Below, piece by piece: positions 34,718 through 47,054 of a stretch of 64,000 nucleotides of DNA. The stretch lies in the NCBI GenBank assembly GCA_035771175.1, contig CM069593.1, positions 13,963,908 through 14,027,907 of the forward strand, written 5' to 3'. This DNA comes from Paratinospora sagittata. Taxonomy: Eukaryota > Streptophyta > Magnoliopsida > Ranunculales > Menispermaceae. A program made the translations under genes and the position numbers. The notes below the pieces were generated by a model, which worked only from the letters and a program-made list of their open reading frames with translations, did no database searches and was not told the DNA's origin. The stretch's first letter is position 1. Each line of letters begins with the position of its first letter.

Positions 34718-35580
34718 TGGCTTACCTGCAATTTTTCAAATCACAGCTCTCGTAAGAAATCACAATTTTTTATTGAAGTAATAAAACAATATCAAGAAAA
34801 ATTGGCCCAACCACACTAATAGGAAAAAAATTGGTTCAATTCTATGATTTCTTGAAACCAACCAGTCACACAAAATAGATTAATAGCAACTAATATCACG
34901 AAAAGTGTAACCAATTTCCCCAACGAATCAGACAAAAAACAAGAAAAGAAGAATCAAATCACGATAATGATGCCAATGTTCTTCTAAGTATGATCATATA
35001 GACAATTAAAACCAAATTTCAAGAACAGAGAAAGATACACTCTTGAAAGATCATCTACCTTCAATACTCCACATAGCCACAGCACACAACTAAAAAATCT
35101 TCCAGAATCCAAAAGTTCAATACCCAAAACATAAAACCCAACAATAAACGTAAAAATGACGCAATAACCTCGAATATCACTACAGCGCTTACAAAAAAAA
35201 AAAAAAATCCAACTTTCGGACGTCATCCCAGCATAAAAGAAGAGACATCTTATCATAAACAAACAAATAAGAAAAAATCCAGGAATCAGAAATAAAAAAT
35301 ATACTTAAACTAAAAATCACTTCAGAAAGTCTTTTTTAACCAAAAGAACTGAGATTTTCGGACAGAAAGCAAAACGCGAGAACCATAAAGAACTCACGCC
35401 GAACACTCACCGTTTCTTCCACTCGATCAAAACCAGAATCTGCCTTTTAGTGGCGAAAGATCGCCGGAGCTGTTTACTCGCTGGAGGTACAGAACCGCGG
35501 TCCTCTGTCCTCTTCTTCGAGTCGATAGAGAAGGGGCTTACGCTGGCGGTTTGGGAAAATATCGGTTGTCAAGGGTTAGG
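34718..35580 (-). promoter_or_regulatory. PUR4 5' UTR intron and former promoter
   Basis: On the minus strand a splice donor ACG/GTGAGT lies at about 35411 and an acceptor TTGCAG just upstream of the ATG (about 34725), giving a leader intron of roughly 690 bp. The leader exon region at 35400-35560 is distinctly GC-richer than its surroundings, as in real 5' UTRs. This supports descent from a normal expressed gene. Confidence 0.55.
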
Positions 35581-37843
35581 ATTCTTGAGGATTTAACGGG
35601 TTTAAGAAGGGTCCCCCTAACCGCACCATCAATTTTTTCTCCACTTCACCACCTTTCTTTTAACGCCAGCATTTTATTTTATTTTTTTAATGTTTACCCA
35701 TCAAAGCTACCAATCACTTTTATCTTCCATCTTCAACCCTTTTATCTCTCACTCTCATAATGTATTTTCCAAATTCAATTTTTTAATCTTTTAATTTTAC
35801 AATATTTATTCACTTTTATTTTATTATTAATAAATAAAGATTTTGTTAGATTTTTTTTTGTTCTTGGTTTTGTTGAGTTTGAATTCTTATTATTTTAATT
35901 TAAAATATTTATTCTATTTTATTTTAAGAAAACTAAAGCAAAGAGTAAAAAATAACTGAATAAATAGATGAGAGAATTTCTTGATTTGAATTTTTTTATT
36001 TTTTATTTTAAAATATATATTCAGCTCAATTTCAATAAAATTCAAATACAGATATTTTTTATTCTCTTAATCTTGAAATTACATTCTCATTTATTTTATA
36101 AAATCAACATAGAGAGTAAAAATTAAAATAGGAGATCAAAAGAATTGTTAATTTCAGCGTTTTATTCTTTTAATTTAAAATTTTTATTTATTTTTTAAAA
36201 CTAAAAATAAATAAAATATATGATGAGAATTGTTATGGGTTTTTAATTTTTTTAATTTTAAAATACTTATTCTAAGTTTAAGAAAATTAAAATGAAGTAA
36301 AACATAGATAGATGAGGATAGGAAACTTTTGGATAACAAAAAAGAAAATTAATTGGGGAACTGAGAAAAAATGAGTGGTGTTGTTAGCAACTCCCGTTTA
36401 AGAGGAGGTTCAGTTGGACATCAAAATCTGTGACTCGAAGCCTCAACTCAACCACTTAACAGTGGCTGTGCGGCTAAAAATAGACCAGACCGGTTTGAAC
36501 CAATTCCATTGATTTGGTGCATGTGAGAAGGTTGAGCCATAATAAAAACTTTTTTGTAGAAAATTCCATATGCCTATCTTTAGTAATTCACGTAGATATG
36601 AGATTGAATACGGTTGGTAAATCAATAAATAATTAGGAGATTTCAAATATTCTTATTTCTGTTTTTTTGAATAATTTTATTTTTATTCCAAACTCCATAT
36701 TACTCCTTCCTCCGTATTGGAAAGGATTGTTGAACATCATTTATAATTCAGTACCATTTTTTTTAAAAATTATGTCAATACTATTTATCTTTTTGTACTT
36801 TTAAATTACATATTTAGTTAGCCGAAATCTTTAGATAGGAATAAAAATTACTTTCATAAGAAAGTGATTGAAAAGAATTTAAAAATAAAAATATTACATT
36901 ATTATTTTTTGGTTGCGCATAAAAATTTTAAATAGTTTTTTAAGAAATATTAAATTATTGTATTTGATTATGCATCAGAATCTTACATATTTTGTAGATT
37001 AAAATAATATTAAATAAATAAAAATATTATAAAAATAATTTAAAATCAAAAATAAATTAAAAAATTATTATCAAACTAATAAAATAAACTTATGAATGTT
37101 AAAATCACTATTATAGTTATTTAATTTTTTAAATAAAATTATTTAATTTTACTAATTGTGAAATAAAGTTAATTAAATTTTAAATAAAGTAATTAATTAA
37201 TTCAATAAATTAATAAAATTAATTCAATAAATTAATAAAATTAATTTTATATAATATGATTTCAAATTTAAAATTAATAATAAAATAATTTAATGAAGTT
37301 AAAATCTGTTAATCATAATTGAATATAAAAAGTAATTTTTCTCTCGTAATCACTTTTTTGGAAAAGTTAACATCACCTATCATGATGGGATAACTGAAAT
37401 CCTACATTATGAGGAATTACTTTTTCACCTCAAAAAAATCTCAAATAGTGAAACAAATACGAGAATCTTTAAGATTACCATTCTCATCCCCAATATTTAT
37501 ATTTTTGAGAATAATAAATTAGTGCTAAATAAACATACTCATATGGTCGACCTATGTAGTTGGGAATGGCTTAGCTAGTATGTCAGTGAGAATAAATCAT
37601 AACTTGTGTCCCCGTGCTATTAAAAAAAAATGTCAAACTTGGTAGTAATTATTTTAAATAGTTAATTCAATTGACATGTGGATTTGATCCTTAAATTAAT
37701 ATTTAAAATTTAAAATTTATTAAAGCAACAAGGTTAATTCCTTAAAATATCATGTATCTCAACATGAATTAAAATTGGCTTAATACACCACCTTGACCAT
37801 GACATTGAAAAAAAAACCAACTTTAAAATGCAATAAGTCCAGA
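35581..37843. other. AT-rich intergenic DNA
   Basis: Very AT-rich, with a short tandem duplication of attcaataaattaataaa at about 37200-37240. No coding frame, RNA gene or clear transposon end was recognised. Confidence 0.5.
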
Positions 37844-40800
37844 TTAATTAACACTGTTGCGAAGCAGATTTCTTGCTTTTTTGATGGTTGCAGACACATC
37901 TCCCATATTAGGCCGCGCTTCTGGCATTTCAGCTTGCACAAGATAACCCAAGCTTTATGACCCAAAGAAAGCACTCCTCTCCTTGCATTTTAAAATCTTG
38001 CACCAATTCAAAATCCAAAATCTCCGCCAATCCATGAGGAAGTGCTGAAACCACCCATTTCTGAATATTCAATCCCTCCCTAAATATACCATTCGTTGGT
38101 CTCTTTCCTGTAAACATCTCAAGCAAAACAATCCCATAACTGTAAACATCTCCCTTTGTCGAAACGCCTCCCCCATAACCATACTCTGCAATCAAAATGA
38201 GCCATTTAATCCAAGAAATTTGATAACAATACTAGTAAAATATATAGTAAGATATCAGTAGTAGTTTTATAGTTTTTGTTTACCTGGAGCAATGTATCCT
38301 ATGGACCCTTTAAGCCCAAGAGTACTACTTTTATGAAGATCAGTACTAGAGCTTCCATGAAGCATTCTTGCAAGGCCAAAGTCCCCAACATGAGCAGTCA
38401 TGTCTCCGTCGAGGAGAATATTACTTGGTTTAAGATCACAATGCACAATTGGCGTTCCGCATTCGTGATGTAAGTACTCCATTGCTGATGCAACATCTAT
38501 GGCTATCTCCAACCGCTGTCTCAGATTTAGAGACACCCTTCTTTCAATATTGTCATGTGATGATCCATTTGAGCTGTTGAGACGATTCTCCAAGCTTCCA
38601 TTAGGCATGAATTGCAACAACAATGCCTTGAAATCACTAGTTGAGCAAGCACTTAGAATCCGAACTAGATTTCGATGCCGGATGTTTCTAAGAGCTTTGC
38701 ATTCGGTGAGAAAGCTCTTAAAAGCGCCATGCTGGTTTAGGTTAAAGACCTTGACAGCTACTGTTGTCTCATCTCTCATAACACCCTTATAAACAGACCC
38801 AAAACTCCCTTCTCCAATTAAGTTAGCTGAACTAAAACCATTAGTTGCAGCTCTTAGATCATAGAAGGTATATAATTTGTGGGAGTTTTCGAACAAGATA
38901 ACATCACCCTTCAAATTATCTTTTGTTTTGCCTCTCAAATAGCAGAACAACAAAAAAATCAGGCCCGTTAGAACACATAGAGCCGTAGAAATCATGATGA
39001 GCACTATGATCAGCTTTGTTTTTGATTTTTTCTCAGAATGCTTTGCTGTGGCAATGTTAGTGCATTTTGGTAGTTCCAATTTTGGGATACCACCACAAAG
39101 ATCAGAGTTCCTGGTTAGAGAAAAACCTTTCAAGTTTGCAAAGACACCTTTCGTGGGCACCCAACCTTGGAGATGATTGCCAGAGAGATTCAAAAGCTGA
39201 AGAAACTGGAGTGAATCTAAAGAAGATGGGATTGAGCCAGACAGATTATTCGATGAAAGATTGATGTACTCTATACCTTTTAACTTGGAAAATGAATCAG
39301 GAATAAGTCCTTGAAAAGAATTTCCAGACAAATCTAGATGCAAGAGATTAGAACAATCTCCAATCGTTGCTGGAATGGATCCAGATAAATGGTTGTTAGA
39401 GATGTCCGTCCTTTGTAACACTTTCAAATTTCCAATTTCTAAGGGCAATGATCCTGAAAGAGAATTCCAGGATAGATTGAGAAGTGTCCCTAGATTTGAC
39501 AAACCCAAGATTTCGTTTGGTATTTCTCCATTGAACCCGTTGAGAGAGAGATCTAAGGACTGGAGAGACTGGCAATTTGAGAGAGCAGAAGGAATTCTAC
39601 CTGTTAAATTGTTGTTGTTCAAGATCAATTCATACAATTTTGTCAGATTTCCAAGGGATTTAGGTATAGTGCCAGAAAATTGGTTCAAGTGCAATGAAAG
39701 TCTCTGCAAGTTTTGCAGATTTCCAATTGTAGAAGGAATGCTTCCAGTGAAAAAATTAGATTCAAGAGCTAAGCTAATCAGACCTCTTAAGTTCTTGATT
39801 TCTTCGGGTATGTTCCCTTCAAAATAGTTATCTGACATGGTTAACATATTTAGCTGGTTTGATAGGTTTCCAATAGAGGGGGGAACGTGACCAGTTAGAT
39901 TATTCGAAGCAACAGAAAATACTTGGAGAAGGGTGGAATTTCTCAAAGTTGCAATAAAATCCAAACCATGTTCTCGATCACTTACCAACTGATTGAACTC
40001 AAGATTCAAAATCTGGATGTTGGGAAGATTGAGCTGTGAAGGAACTTGACCTGTGAAGCTGTTGAGAGATAGATCAAGGCGTCGAAGTTTTGTAGCATTA
40101 TTAGAGAGAGATGCAGGAATGGATCCTTCTAGTAAATTCCCTCCTATGAACAAGGTGTCTAGCTGGGGTAATCTAGTGAAAATATCAGATGGAACATGAC
40201 CCGACAGGCTATTCTTCGCTAAAGACAATATTATTAGAGAAGAAATGTTGAACACAGAATCAGGAATCTCACCGGAAATATTGTTATCTGCCAACTGTAT
40301 TTGCAACAGATTATGGAGGCCACCTAGCTCATTAGGAATTATTCCATGAAGATTGTTTGACAACAAAATGATGTTTTCGAACAAGGTACAGTTACCAAAT
40401 GAAGATGGAATAGTACCCGTAAGCTTGTTCTTTGCGAAGCTCAAGTCTTGAAGATTGGACAACATGCCCAATTCAGATGGAATTTCATTGCTCCTTCAAT
40501 ATGGTTGTCAGAGAGATCAATGACCTGAAGTCTTGAACAAAGGCCAAGGGAGGGAGGTATCGTTCCACTTATGCCGTTGGAATCTAGGAGAAGCATTTCC
40601 AAACGACGGAGACGGCCAATATCTCTAGGAATGGAACCAGTAAAGCTGTTATTTTCCAAATTGAGAACGTGAAGAAACGATAGATTCGTAATGTGGGGCG
40701 TAATGGTTCCGGAGAGTGAAAAGTTTGCGAGGACAAGACCAATGACTCGATGCTTGTTGGCATTGCAAATGACTCCTTTCCAATCAGCACAGAATGATGT

Positions 40801-40986
40801 GCTTGAATTCCAAGTGTGAAGAAATCCTTGAGGGTCACTGGTTGTAGCTGATTTGAAGGAAAGGAGCGCTTCCATGTCTGTCGAATTATCAAATCGGGGT
40901 CGAGGTAGAGCTTGAGAACGGTGAAGAGAAGGTAAGAACATTGCTAGAAAGATAAATATGAAAGCTCCCATATTGGATGTAATCAC
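37844..40986 (-). pseudogene. LRR receptor-like kinase, subfamily XII (EFR/Xa21 type), frameshifted
   Basis: Built as a pattern-recognition receptor. It has a signal peptide, an LRRNT (MEALLSFKSA..., CADWKGVIC) and about twenty LxxNxLxGxIP repeats. A transmembrane segment (LIIVLIMISTALCVLTGLIF) and a kinase with GEGSFGSV, VAVKVF, HCDLKPSN and DFGLAR follow. HCD rather than HRD makes it a non-RD kinase, as in FLS2, EFR and Xa21. The single intron (38283-38186) sits in the kinase after GSIGYIAP, the usual place for this subfamily. Two frameshifts break it. One is at about 40484-40491, after NHIEG (8 nt where 3 are expected before IPSELG). The other is near 37935, where one extra base after GLSCA stops translation just before the conserved EMPEARPNMGDVS end. 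Without the shifts it would be about 1,010 aa. Either it is a recent pseudogene or these are assembly errors; intact neighbours favour the former. Confidence 0.88.
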
Positions 40987-42204
40987 TAATCCTAATAGTA
41001 TAGTTGTCTGGCTCTGCTTTTTATTTTGGATTGGAAGGAGTTTATAAGGATTTTATAATATAAAAACAAACTAATTAAGCAACAATGTCTAAACCATGTT
41101 GTTGAGGTCCAAGGGTATACTTTGACCTGTTGATCTCCTTCTGCAATTAATGCAATTCATGGTTGAATTTCGGAATGGCCAGCAAGATAGCTGACCCAAG
41201 AGTTCTTAGAAAAACAGCAAGAGCATTGAAGAATATCACTAGATGAAAGTCCACTTGTAAAACGGCCTCAACCACATTTTGGAAAATCCAAAACTTGCCC
41301 ATTAATTGAATTGGAAGAAAAAACTGAGCAGAATCCAAGGCGAAGATCTATAGTCTCTAGCAACTGACTTCTTTTTTTTTTTTTTTGGTTCTTCTGCCTT
41401 TAGGGAAGGCCATACAATAATAGCTTTACAGTTCTGCAGAGTTTGACTTGTCAAACGGGGCAAGGAACTCAAGAAGAATTCTTACATTTGCGGCACCAAG
41501 CAAGTGGACTGTGGGAATGAAAGACATTGGTCCTGCTTGCACGGTTGGACTTGGATGAACTGGGGTTCGGTTTTCATGCGGTGGTACAGCATACAGTAGT
41601 CCAGGTGGTTGTATTGTATGTCGACGCGTGTCCTCAATTAAAATTCCCTCAGCATTTAGTAACGATTTCTTGATTTCTTTTCCCCACCTCATTGTTTGTT
41701 ACAGCATGTGTTTATAACTTATAGCATAATTATAAAAAAAAAAAGTGTTTATAAAAAGTTATTGATAATTAATTTGACAACTTTAAGGTGCTCTTGAACA
41801 CCTTCTTCAAATTTTGACAGATCTATGAATATTTGCAGTTAGCAAAAGCAAACAAATGTGCCAAACTTAGCTTCTAGTTATAAAAAGTGAAAAAAAAAAG
41901 TGTTTCCATCCTAGTAACAAATAAGCTAACATGCCAATTTTACCCATCTTCTTTTTCATTTCTTTCTTTCTTATTATATTTTACTATAATATAAGGTTTT
42001 TATATTTCTTAAATACTTGACTATTTAATTTTAAATAAATAATTTTATGGTTCTAAAAGAATATGATAAGAAATGGGTCTATACTTTAATATGTAATTTA
42101 AATGACAATATTTTATCTGAAAAAACTGGGTTTATTCTTTTAGTTCATTATAATATAATTAAAAGTATAAAAAATAAAAAGTATATATATTTTAATCAAC
42201 TATA
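40987..42204. other. 5' flank of the LRR kinase and spacer
   Basis: The part next to 40986 is the former promoter of the LRR kinase, with TATAAA-like words near 41040 on the minus strand. The remainder is spacer, apart from an orphan open frame at 41426-41692. Confidence 0.4.
41372..41692 (-). other. orphan 88-codon frame followed by poly-A (possible retroposed fragment)
   Basis: On the minus strand a frame of 88 codons (41692-41426) has protein-like composition, for example IQPPGLLYAVPPHENRTPVHP and FIPTVHLLGAANV. It ends about 40 bp before an A run (T run on the plus strand near 41372-41386). I do not recognise the protein. A processed pseudogene fragment or a chance ORF are both possible. 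Confidence 0.3.
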
Positions 42205-42481
42205 TTTATTGTCACGACGCTCCTGACGTAGGCTGACGTCATGACCGGCACAGCGTATTATACACTATACATACTCATATACAGTATATAATACACTGTC
42301 AGCCTTCACGTAGTCTCACAATCCTTTCCAACATTTACAGAAATTTTTTTTCCTAATATACCACAAATCAAATCTAATATAGATCTCTATAATCATTCCA
42401 TTCATTTACACATCACATTTTTATTTCATCATCTAATATATTAAGTTATATATATGCCCACACATCCCATCTAGATGATAT

Positions 42482-42484
<3 letters not shown>

Positions 42485-42521
<37 letters not shown>
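42485..42521. repeat. (AT)n microsatellite, about 18 units
   Basis: Uninterrupted AT dinucleotide run inside the solo LTR. Confidence 0.9.
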
Positions 42522-42523
<2 letters not shown>

Positions 42524-43420
42524 GTGTGATAAGTATACATATCAAACTAACAATATAAGTTATTTCCTTCAAGCGTACATACACATACCAGACGAAGCCT
42601 CACGTGATTATGACTCACGGAGTTTCCTTTTCCCTTCGACTCGATACCTGAAATATTGGAGGAAATGGAGTGAGCAAACAACAGCTCAGTGAATATAGTT
42701 CTTGAGATAACAATTATATACATTTAGAGAAATATGACATTTAAAATCATTTCAAACACTTATTCAACACACGCAGCATTCAACGAATATATTATACATG
42801 TCAACAACATCAATTTCATGCGTTTTTCATAACACAATACACAATCTCTCTCCTCCGCAAGGCAAGAGAGCGAGTCTAACCCTTGTATGGCCGTTGCAAG
42901 GAAGTCACAGCCTATCATTACCCAATTCACAGTCATTTCAAAGATCGCAACCCTTGTTAGGATAGACCTACTAACAATGAGGACTCGCAAAACCTCATCC
43001 GGGTCTAATTCCTAACGAAATGACATCATTACAAACTCAAAATTTCTAAAATCAGTTTGCATGATCCATAAAACTCAATGCATTATATATAACTATCACA
43101 TGCATACAATCAAACGTTTTATATGCGTACAATGTCATACAAGAACCAAATCAAGAAAACTATACTTACAGTGGTTACATGGGGTTTTTAAGCCAAATCG
43201 AGCAACAATAAACGTCCCTCATAATTGCTTCCTCAAGAACATTTATCCATGCACAACTTTCAAGTTAAACACTGAAATGAACCATGAACTATCATGAGAA
43301 TCATCATTTATCATATCTTTAGCTACTAAAAATATCAAATCATATCCAAAAATCACGATCTTAGTATCGAAACGTCCGGAATTCAGTTCTGTACAATTCT
43401 ATGATTTCAAATCCCTTTCA

Positions 43421-43612
43421 CATCACTGTTTACATCACTGTTCACAGTACTATTTACATCATTGTTCATAGTACTGTTTATAGTACTATTCACATTACTA
43501 TTTACATTGCTGGTCACTATTTACATCGATTTTCCCTATTCACGTCGTTGTTTACTATTTACATCACTGTTTATAGTACTATTCGTCACTATTTATTTGA
43601 AACATGTAAATT
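43421..43612 (+). repeat. short tandem subrepeats in the LTR
   Basis: Degenerate repeats of 11-24 bp built on TTTACATCACTGTTCACAGT and TACTATTCAC fill about 190 bp. They arose by slippage within the LTR and create spurious ITV/YIT-rich open frames. Confidence 0.75.
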
Positions 43613-44070
43613 GTATTAAAATTGTCAAACGATCTCCAAAACTCATGAAATGGAATCTAACCACATATTCGGGGTTCCTACCATCTAAGGAGTGTTTTTT
43701 TACCTTTCTAGCGGATTTTCATTCACATTGGGTCAAAACCCTAATTTGTCAAAACGCCGTAAAATGGCTCCCATAGCTAAAATTAATCCGCTAGAATCGT
43801 TACATCTAGCTTAGATAGTAATTTCACGAAGAAATGGAGTGAAAATCACTTACCGCGAGGCCCGATTGGACGTGAATCCCACGTTCTTTCCTTTTTCCTC
43901 TCTTCCTTCTTCTCGGTCCTTTCCTCTTTCTTCCTTCTGCACCTTCCTTCGTTTTTTTCGTTTTTGTTTTTTTTCTATTTTTTTGTTTATTACATACATG
44001 TATTATACATCTCGATATACGTGTACATCAAAGTATATATTTAATTAAATTTACGGGGTGTTATATTTAT

Positions 44071-45527
44071 TAATTATGTATATTAAAAATACATATAGTT
44101 GATTAAAAACTATTCATTTTCATTACAAGTAATATTTTTATTAAAATTAATTTTATTATTTTTGCTAAAAACAATTTTCTTATTTAATTCTTTTTTTTAT
44201 TTTCTTGTTAAAAATTAATTTTATTAATTATTTATTAAACAATATTTTAATATTTTATAATAAAATAATTTTACTAATTTTTATTAAAAGTTATTGAATT
44301 AATTTTCATTAAAAACTATTCTATTAACTTTTATAATTAAAAATGTATTAATTTTTTAAAAATTTTCTATTTAAAATTTAATATAATTATGTTCAATACA
44401 ATTATTTATTTTTATCACAATTAATTAATTTTATAAATTATTTAATTTTTAAAAAACATTTAATTCAATAAAACATTTTATTTTTAAATAAAAATTTCTA
44501 ATATTTTTGATAGAAACATTTAATTTTGACATATAATTAATTAATTTAAATATATATATCCTCAACGACATTCGTGTTTGCTATGGGATATAAAAGGGAT
44601 GAGAATGAGACTCTTTGACATTCTCTTGTTTCGTTACTTTAGGTATTTTTAAGTGGAAAAGTGATTCTAATTTAGATTAATGTTATTCACCAAGTGATTA
44701 CCATGGAAAATTTATTTTTATTTTGACTTTAGTTTATTAAATAAAATAATTTTTATGTTATTTAATTTCAAATTATTTCCATAATATTTTACTAACATAA
44801 AATGATAATTGATAAAATTTTATAATAATTTTAGTAATTTACTATTAAAAGATATTATTTTTAAATTATAAATAATATTAAATAAATTTAATTTTATGAA
44901 TTTACTAAACATTAATTAATTTTACTAAAAAGCAATTAATTAATTATATATATATATATATATATTATTTTTAGTAAAATTAATTAATTTAATTAAGAAT
45001 CAATCAAATTTATATACAAATTAATTAATTATACTTAAAATTAAATAATTTATTAAGGAATTAAATTTTTTATTAAAATAAATAATTTTATTAACATATT
45101 AAATGACTTTTTAAAAATTATATAATGAAAAATTCATTAATTTTAATAAAAATAATTAATTTTATTTAAAATATCTAATTTAACAAGGTCTAATTTAGTT
45201 TTAACCACAATATTGTCATTAAATAAAAAAAGACATGCATTTTATACACATTGTTAAAATATATATTAGACCACAAACATTATTACTTGTCGTCTTGATA
45301 AATTTGACGTTTGCACTTGTAGCTACCTACATCAGAAACCTCTTCTATCTATCTAGCGAACAAGGCTAAAATAATTTTATTTTAGCCTTATAGTTTATAG
45401 TGAAATTTTCTTTCCATTAGTCTAAAAATCAGTATTAAAAAAAAAAAAAAAAAAAATTTAACCCTCCAACCTACTTCACAAAGTTCCTCCAATCCAACGG
45501 TGCAGGACTCATCATCATTCACAAATG
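44071..45527. other. extremely AT-rich spacer
   Basis: Almost only A and T, with a (TA)n run near 44947-44969 and an A run at 45438-45458. No genes seen. The end next to 45527 should hold the 3' UTR of the DUF668 gene. Confidence 0.5.
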
Positions 45528-47054
45528 TCACTTTGCAATCGAACGGTGACTTTCATACTGACATATACAACTGAGTCCCACCAAAACCTCTGAAATCGCT
45601 GCGTCCGTCTTCTCCTTATCAGCGAAGAACAACGTCTGCATCAACAGCACCGTCGGCTTCGTCTCGAAGCTCTGCTTCTCCAAGTTTTTCTCCATAAACC
45701 ACCGCACCGTATCATGCGCCATTGGCCCAAGCCACCCTATTATCACCTCCACACCCTCGCGCCACCCTTCCGCAAGCGATTCATCATCTTCTTCTTCTTC
45801 CTTTCTCAAACATCCAACGCTCTTCAACTTCGATTTCACCGTTTCTCTCAATCTCCTCGGCAACATCATGTATAAGCTCTCTCGATCGCGTTGGCCGATC
45901 GAACTCGGCGATTTCAGATATTTCTCCGCGATTATTACCACGTTCGCGTATCTCATCGCCAGTCCTGATCCTCCCACCGTTGATTCCGGCGCTTGTTGCC
46001 ATAATCTATTTCTCTCGATCTTGTTGAAACATTTGCGGTTGATGATCTGCTGTCGTTTACTTGTACTCGTTTTGATGCTTTGTTGATCTGATTGAAACGG
46101 TGCTGATTCGTTTCGGCCCCAAAACCATACTAAATCCTGTTTTATAGTCGCGGTGATGTCGGTGCAAGGATCGGGATAATGTCGCGGTGATGATGTCGTC
46201 TGTAACGAAGCGCAACGAGAGTGTCGGCCGGAGGAAACGGAAGGAAGCAGCGAAACGTAGGGTCCGAAAACAACACAGATCCGAGCGTAGAGAATGCAAA
46301 CGGTTCGCGCCATGAGCGATACCGTCTTGTCGAAGGTTTGTTTCCAGAGAGAAAATTGCTTGAGATTCTGAACTCGTTGCCTCTGCCACGACAGCTTCTG
46401 ACTCGAATAATCAGATCGTATTCTCGGCGTCTGCGTTTGAATCTTGATCGGACAATAGTTCAGATCTTTGTTCTTCCACCGATTTATTTTCCGCTCCGTC
46501 GCTTCCATTTCGGTTAAAATTTCCAATGCGGAATACAAACTCGCTGTTCCTGAGATCCATTTCTCAATTTTGTCAATAACTCTCTCAATCTCCTTGGACG
46601 CGAAATCCTCTTTTCCTAAACCGATGAATCCGAGCTTCATCTCGGCATATAAGCTATCGAAATGGTTCAATTCAAGAGCGGAGCACTTTTTCCCTAATCT
46701 GGACACGACGATCGCAGCGCGATCGAGATCATCCATTCTCTCTTCGAAAGCGAGGCGGAGGAGGAAACCTTCGTCGATGGAACTAAGGTAACAGATGCCT
46801 TCCGATCTCATGACATTTTTACGGAGGTTGAGGATTTCGTGTTCAGTGAGGGATTTGTACAGGGAGACGAGGTGACACATGGTTCTAGCAGCTTCGAATG
46901 CGAGGATTCCGAGCTTCTCTCCCCGGAAAGAATGGCGGTGGTGGTGGTGCTGAGTCGCGGCGGCGAGATTGATGAACTTGTGGCCGATCATGCCGGCGAA
47001 GGTAACTTGGTTTCCCAGGTGAGAGAGCCATGACATGGTGGCGCTTACGAGCAC
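45528..47054 (-). CDS. DUF3475/DUF668 protein, PSK SIMULATOR (PSI) family-like (508 aa)
   Basis: An intact intronless frame with two plant-specific domains. DUF3475 lies at about 45-101 (KLGILAFEAARTMCHLVSLYKSLT, then EGICYLSSIDEGFLLRLAF) and DUF668 at about 360-450 (VGGSGLAMRYANVVIIAEKYL, then SLYMMLPRRLRETVKSKL). A helical region lies between them. Founding members of the family (PSI1-3) support growth downstream of phytosulfokine signalling, but the shorter members, about 480-530 aa as here, are uncharacterised. The N-terminus lacks the Gly2 myristoylation start of PSI1, so membrane anchoring by that route is unlikely. A His-rich run (HHHHRH, about 36-41) is notable. Two start codons are possible, 47054 or 47036 (MSWLSHLG); the second lies nearer the conserved part. 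Confidence 0.88.
   Translation of the reverse strand: MLVSATMSWLSHLGNQVTFAGMIGHKFINLAAATQHHHHRHSFRGEKLGILAFEAARTMCHLVSLYKSLTEHEILNLRKNVMRSEGICYLSSIDEGFLLRLAFEERMDDLDRAAIVVSRLGKKCSALELNHFDSLYAEMKLGFIGLGKEDFASKEIERVIDKIEKWISGTASLYSALEILTEMEATERKINRWKNKDLNYCPIKIQTQTPRIRSDYSSQKLSWQRQRVQNLKQFSLWKQTFDKTVSLMARTVCILYARICVVFGPYVSLLPSVSSGRHSRCASLQTTSSPRHYPDPCTDITATIKQDLVWFWGRNESAPFQSDQQSIKTSTSKRQQIINRKCFNKIERNRLWQQAPESTVGGSGLAMRYANVVIIAEKYLKSPSSIGQRDRESLYMMLPRRLRETVKSKLKSVGCLRKEEEEDDESLAEGWREGVEVIIGWLGPMAHDTVRWFMEKNLEKQSFETKPTVLLMQTLFFADKEKTDAAISEVLVGLSCICQYESHRSIAK

Larger units (their letters stand above)
42210..44065 (+). mobile_element. solo LTR of a Ty3/Gypsy-type retrotransposon (1,856 bp)
   Basis: Starts TGTCACGACGC and ends GGGGTGTTATA (the terminal CA has decayed to TA). 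It is flanked by the 5-bp duplication tttat at 42205-42209 and 44066-44070. The opening, with ATGACCGGCAC soon after, is the style of plant Gypsy chromovirus LTRs. It contains a (TA)n microsatellite and a region of short tandem repeats, and there are no gag-pol frames. A single LTR with matching target duplication means the internal part was lost by LTR-LTR recombination. An orientation opposite to the one given is possible because both ends are near-palindromic. Confidence 0.78.

Noticed and set aside
38267..40471. A complete 734-aa LRR kinase ending after GYIAP
   Set aside because: The ending is an unspliced intron (GTAAAC donor at 38283) and the N-terminus lies in another frame, so this is only part of a broken gene.
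43401..43776. Ile/Thr-rich frames as membrane proteins
   Set aside because: They are produced by the short tandem repeats of the solo LTR.
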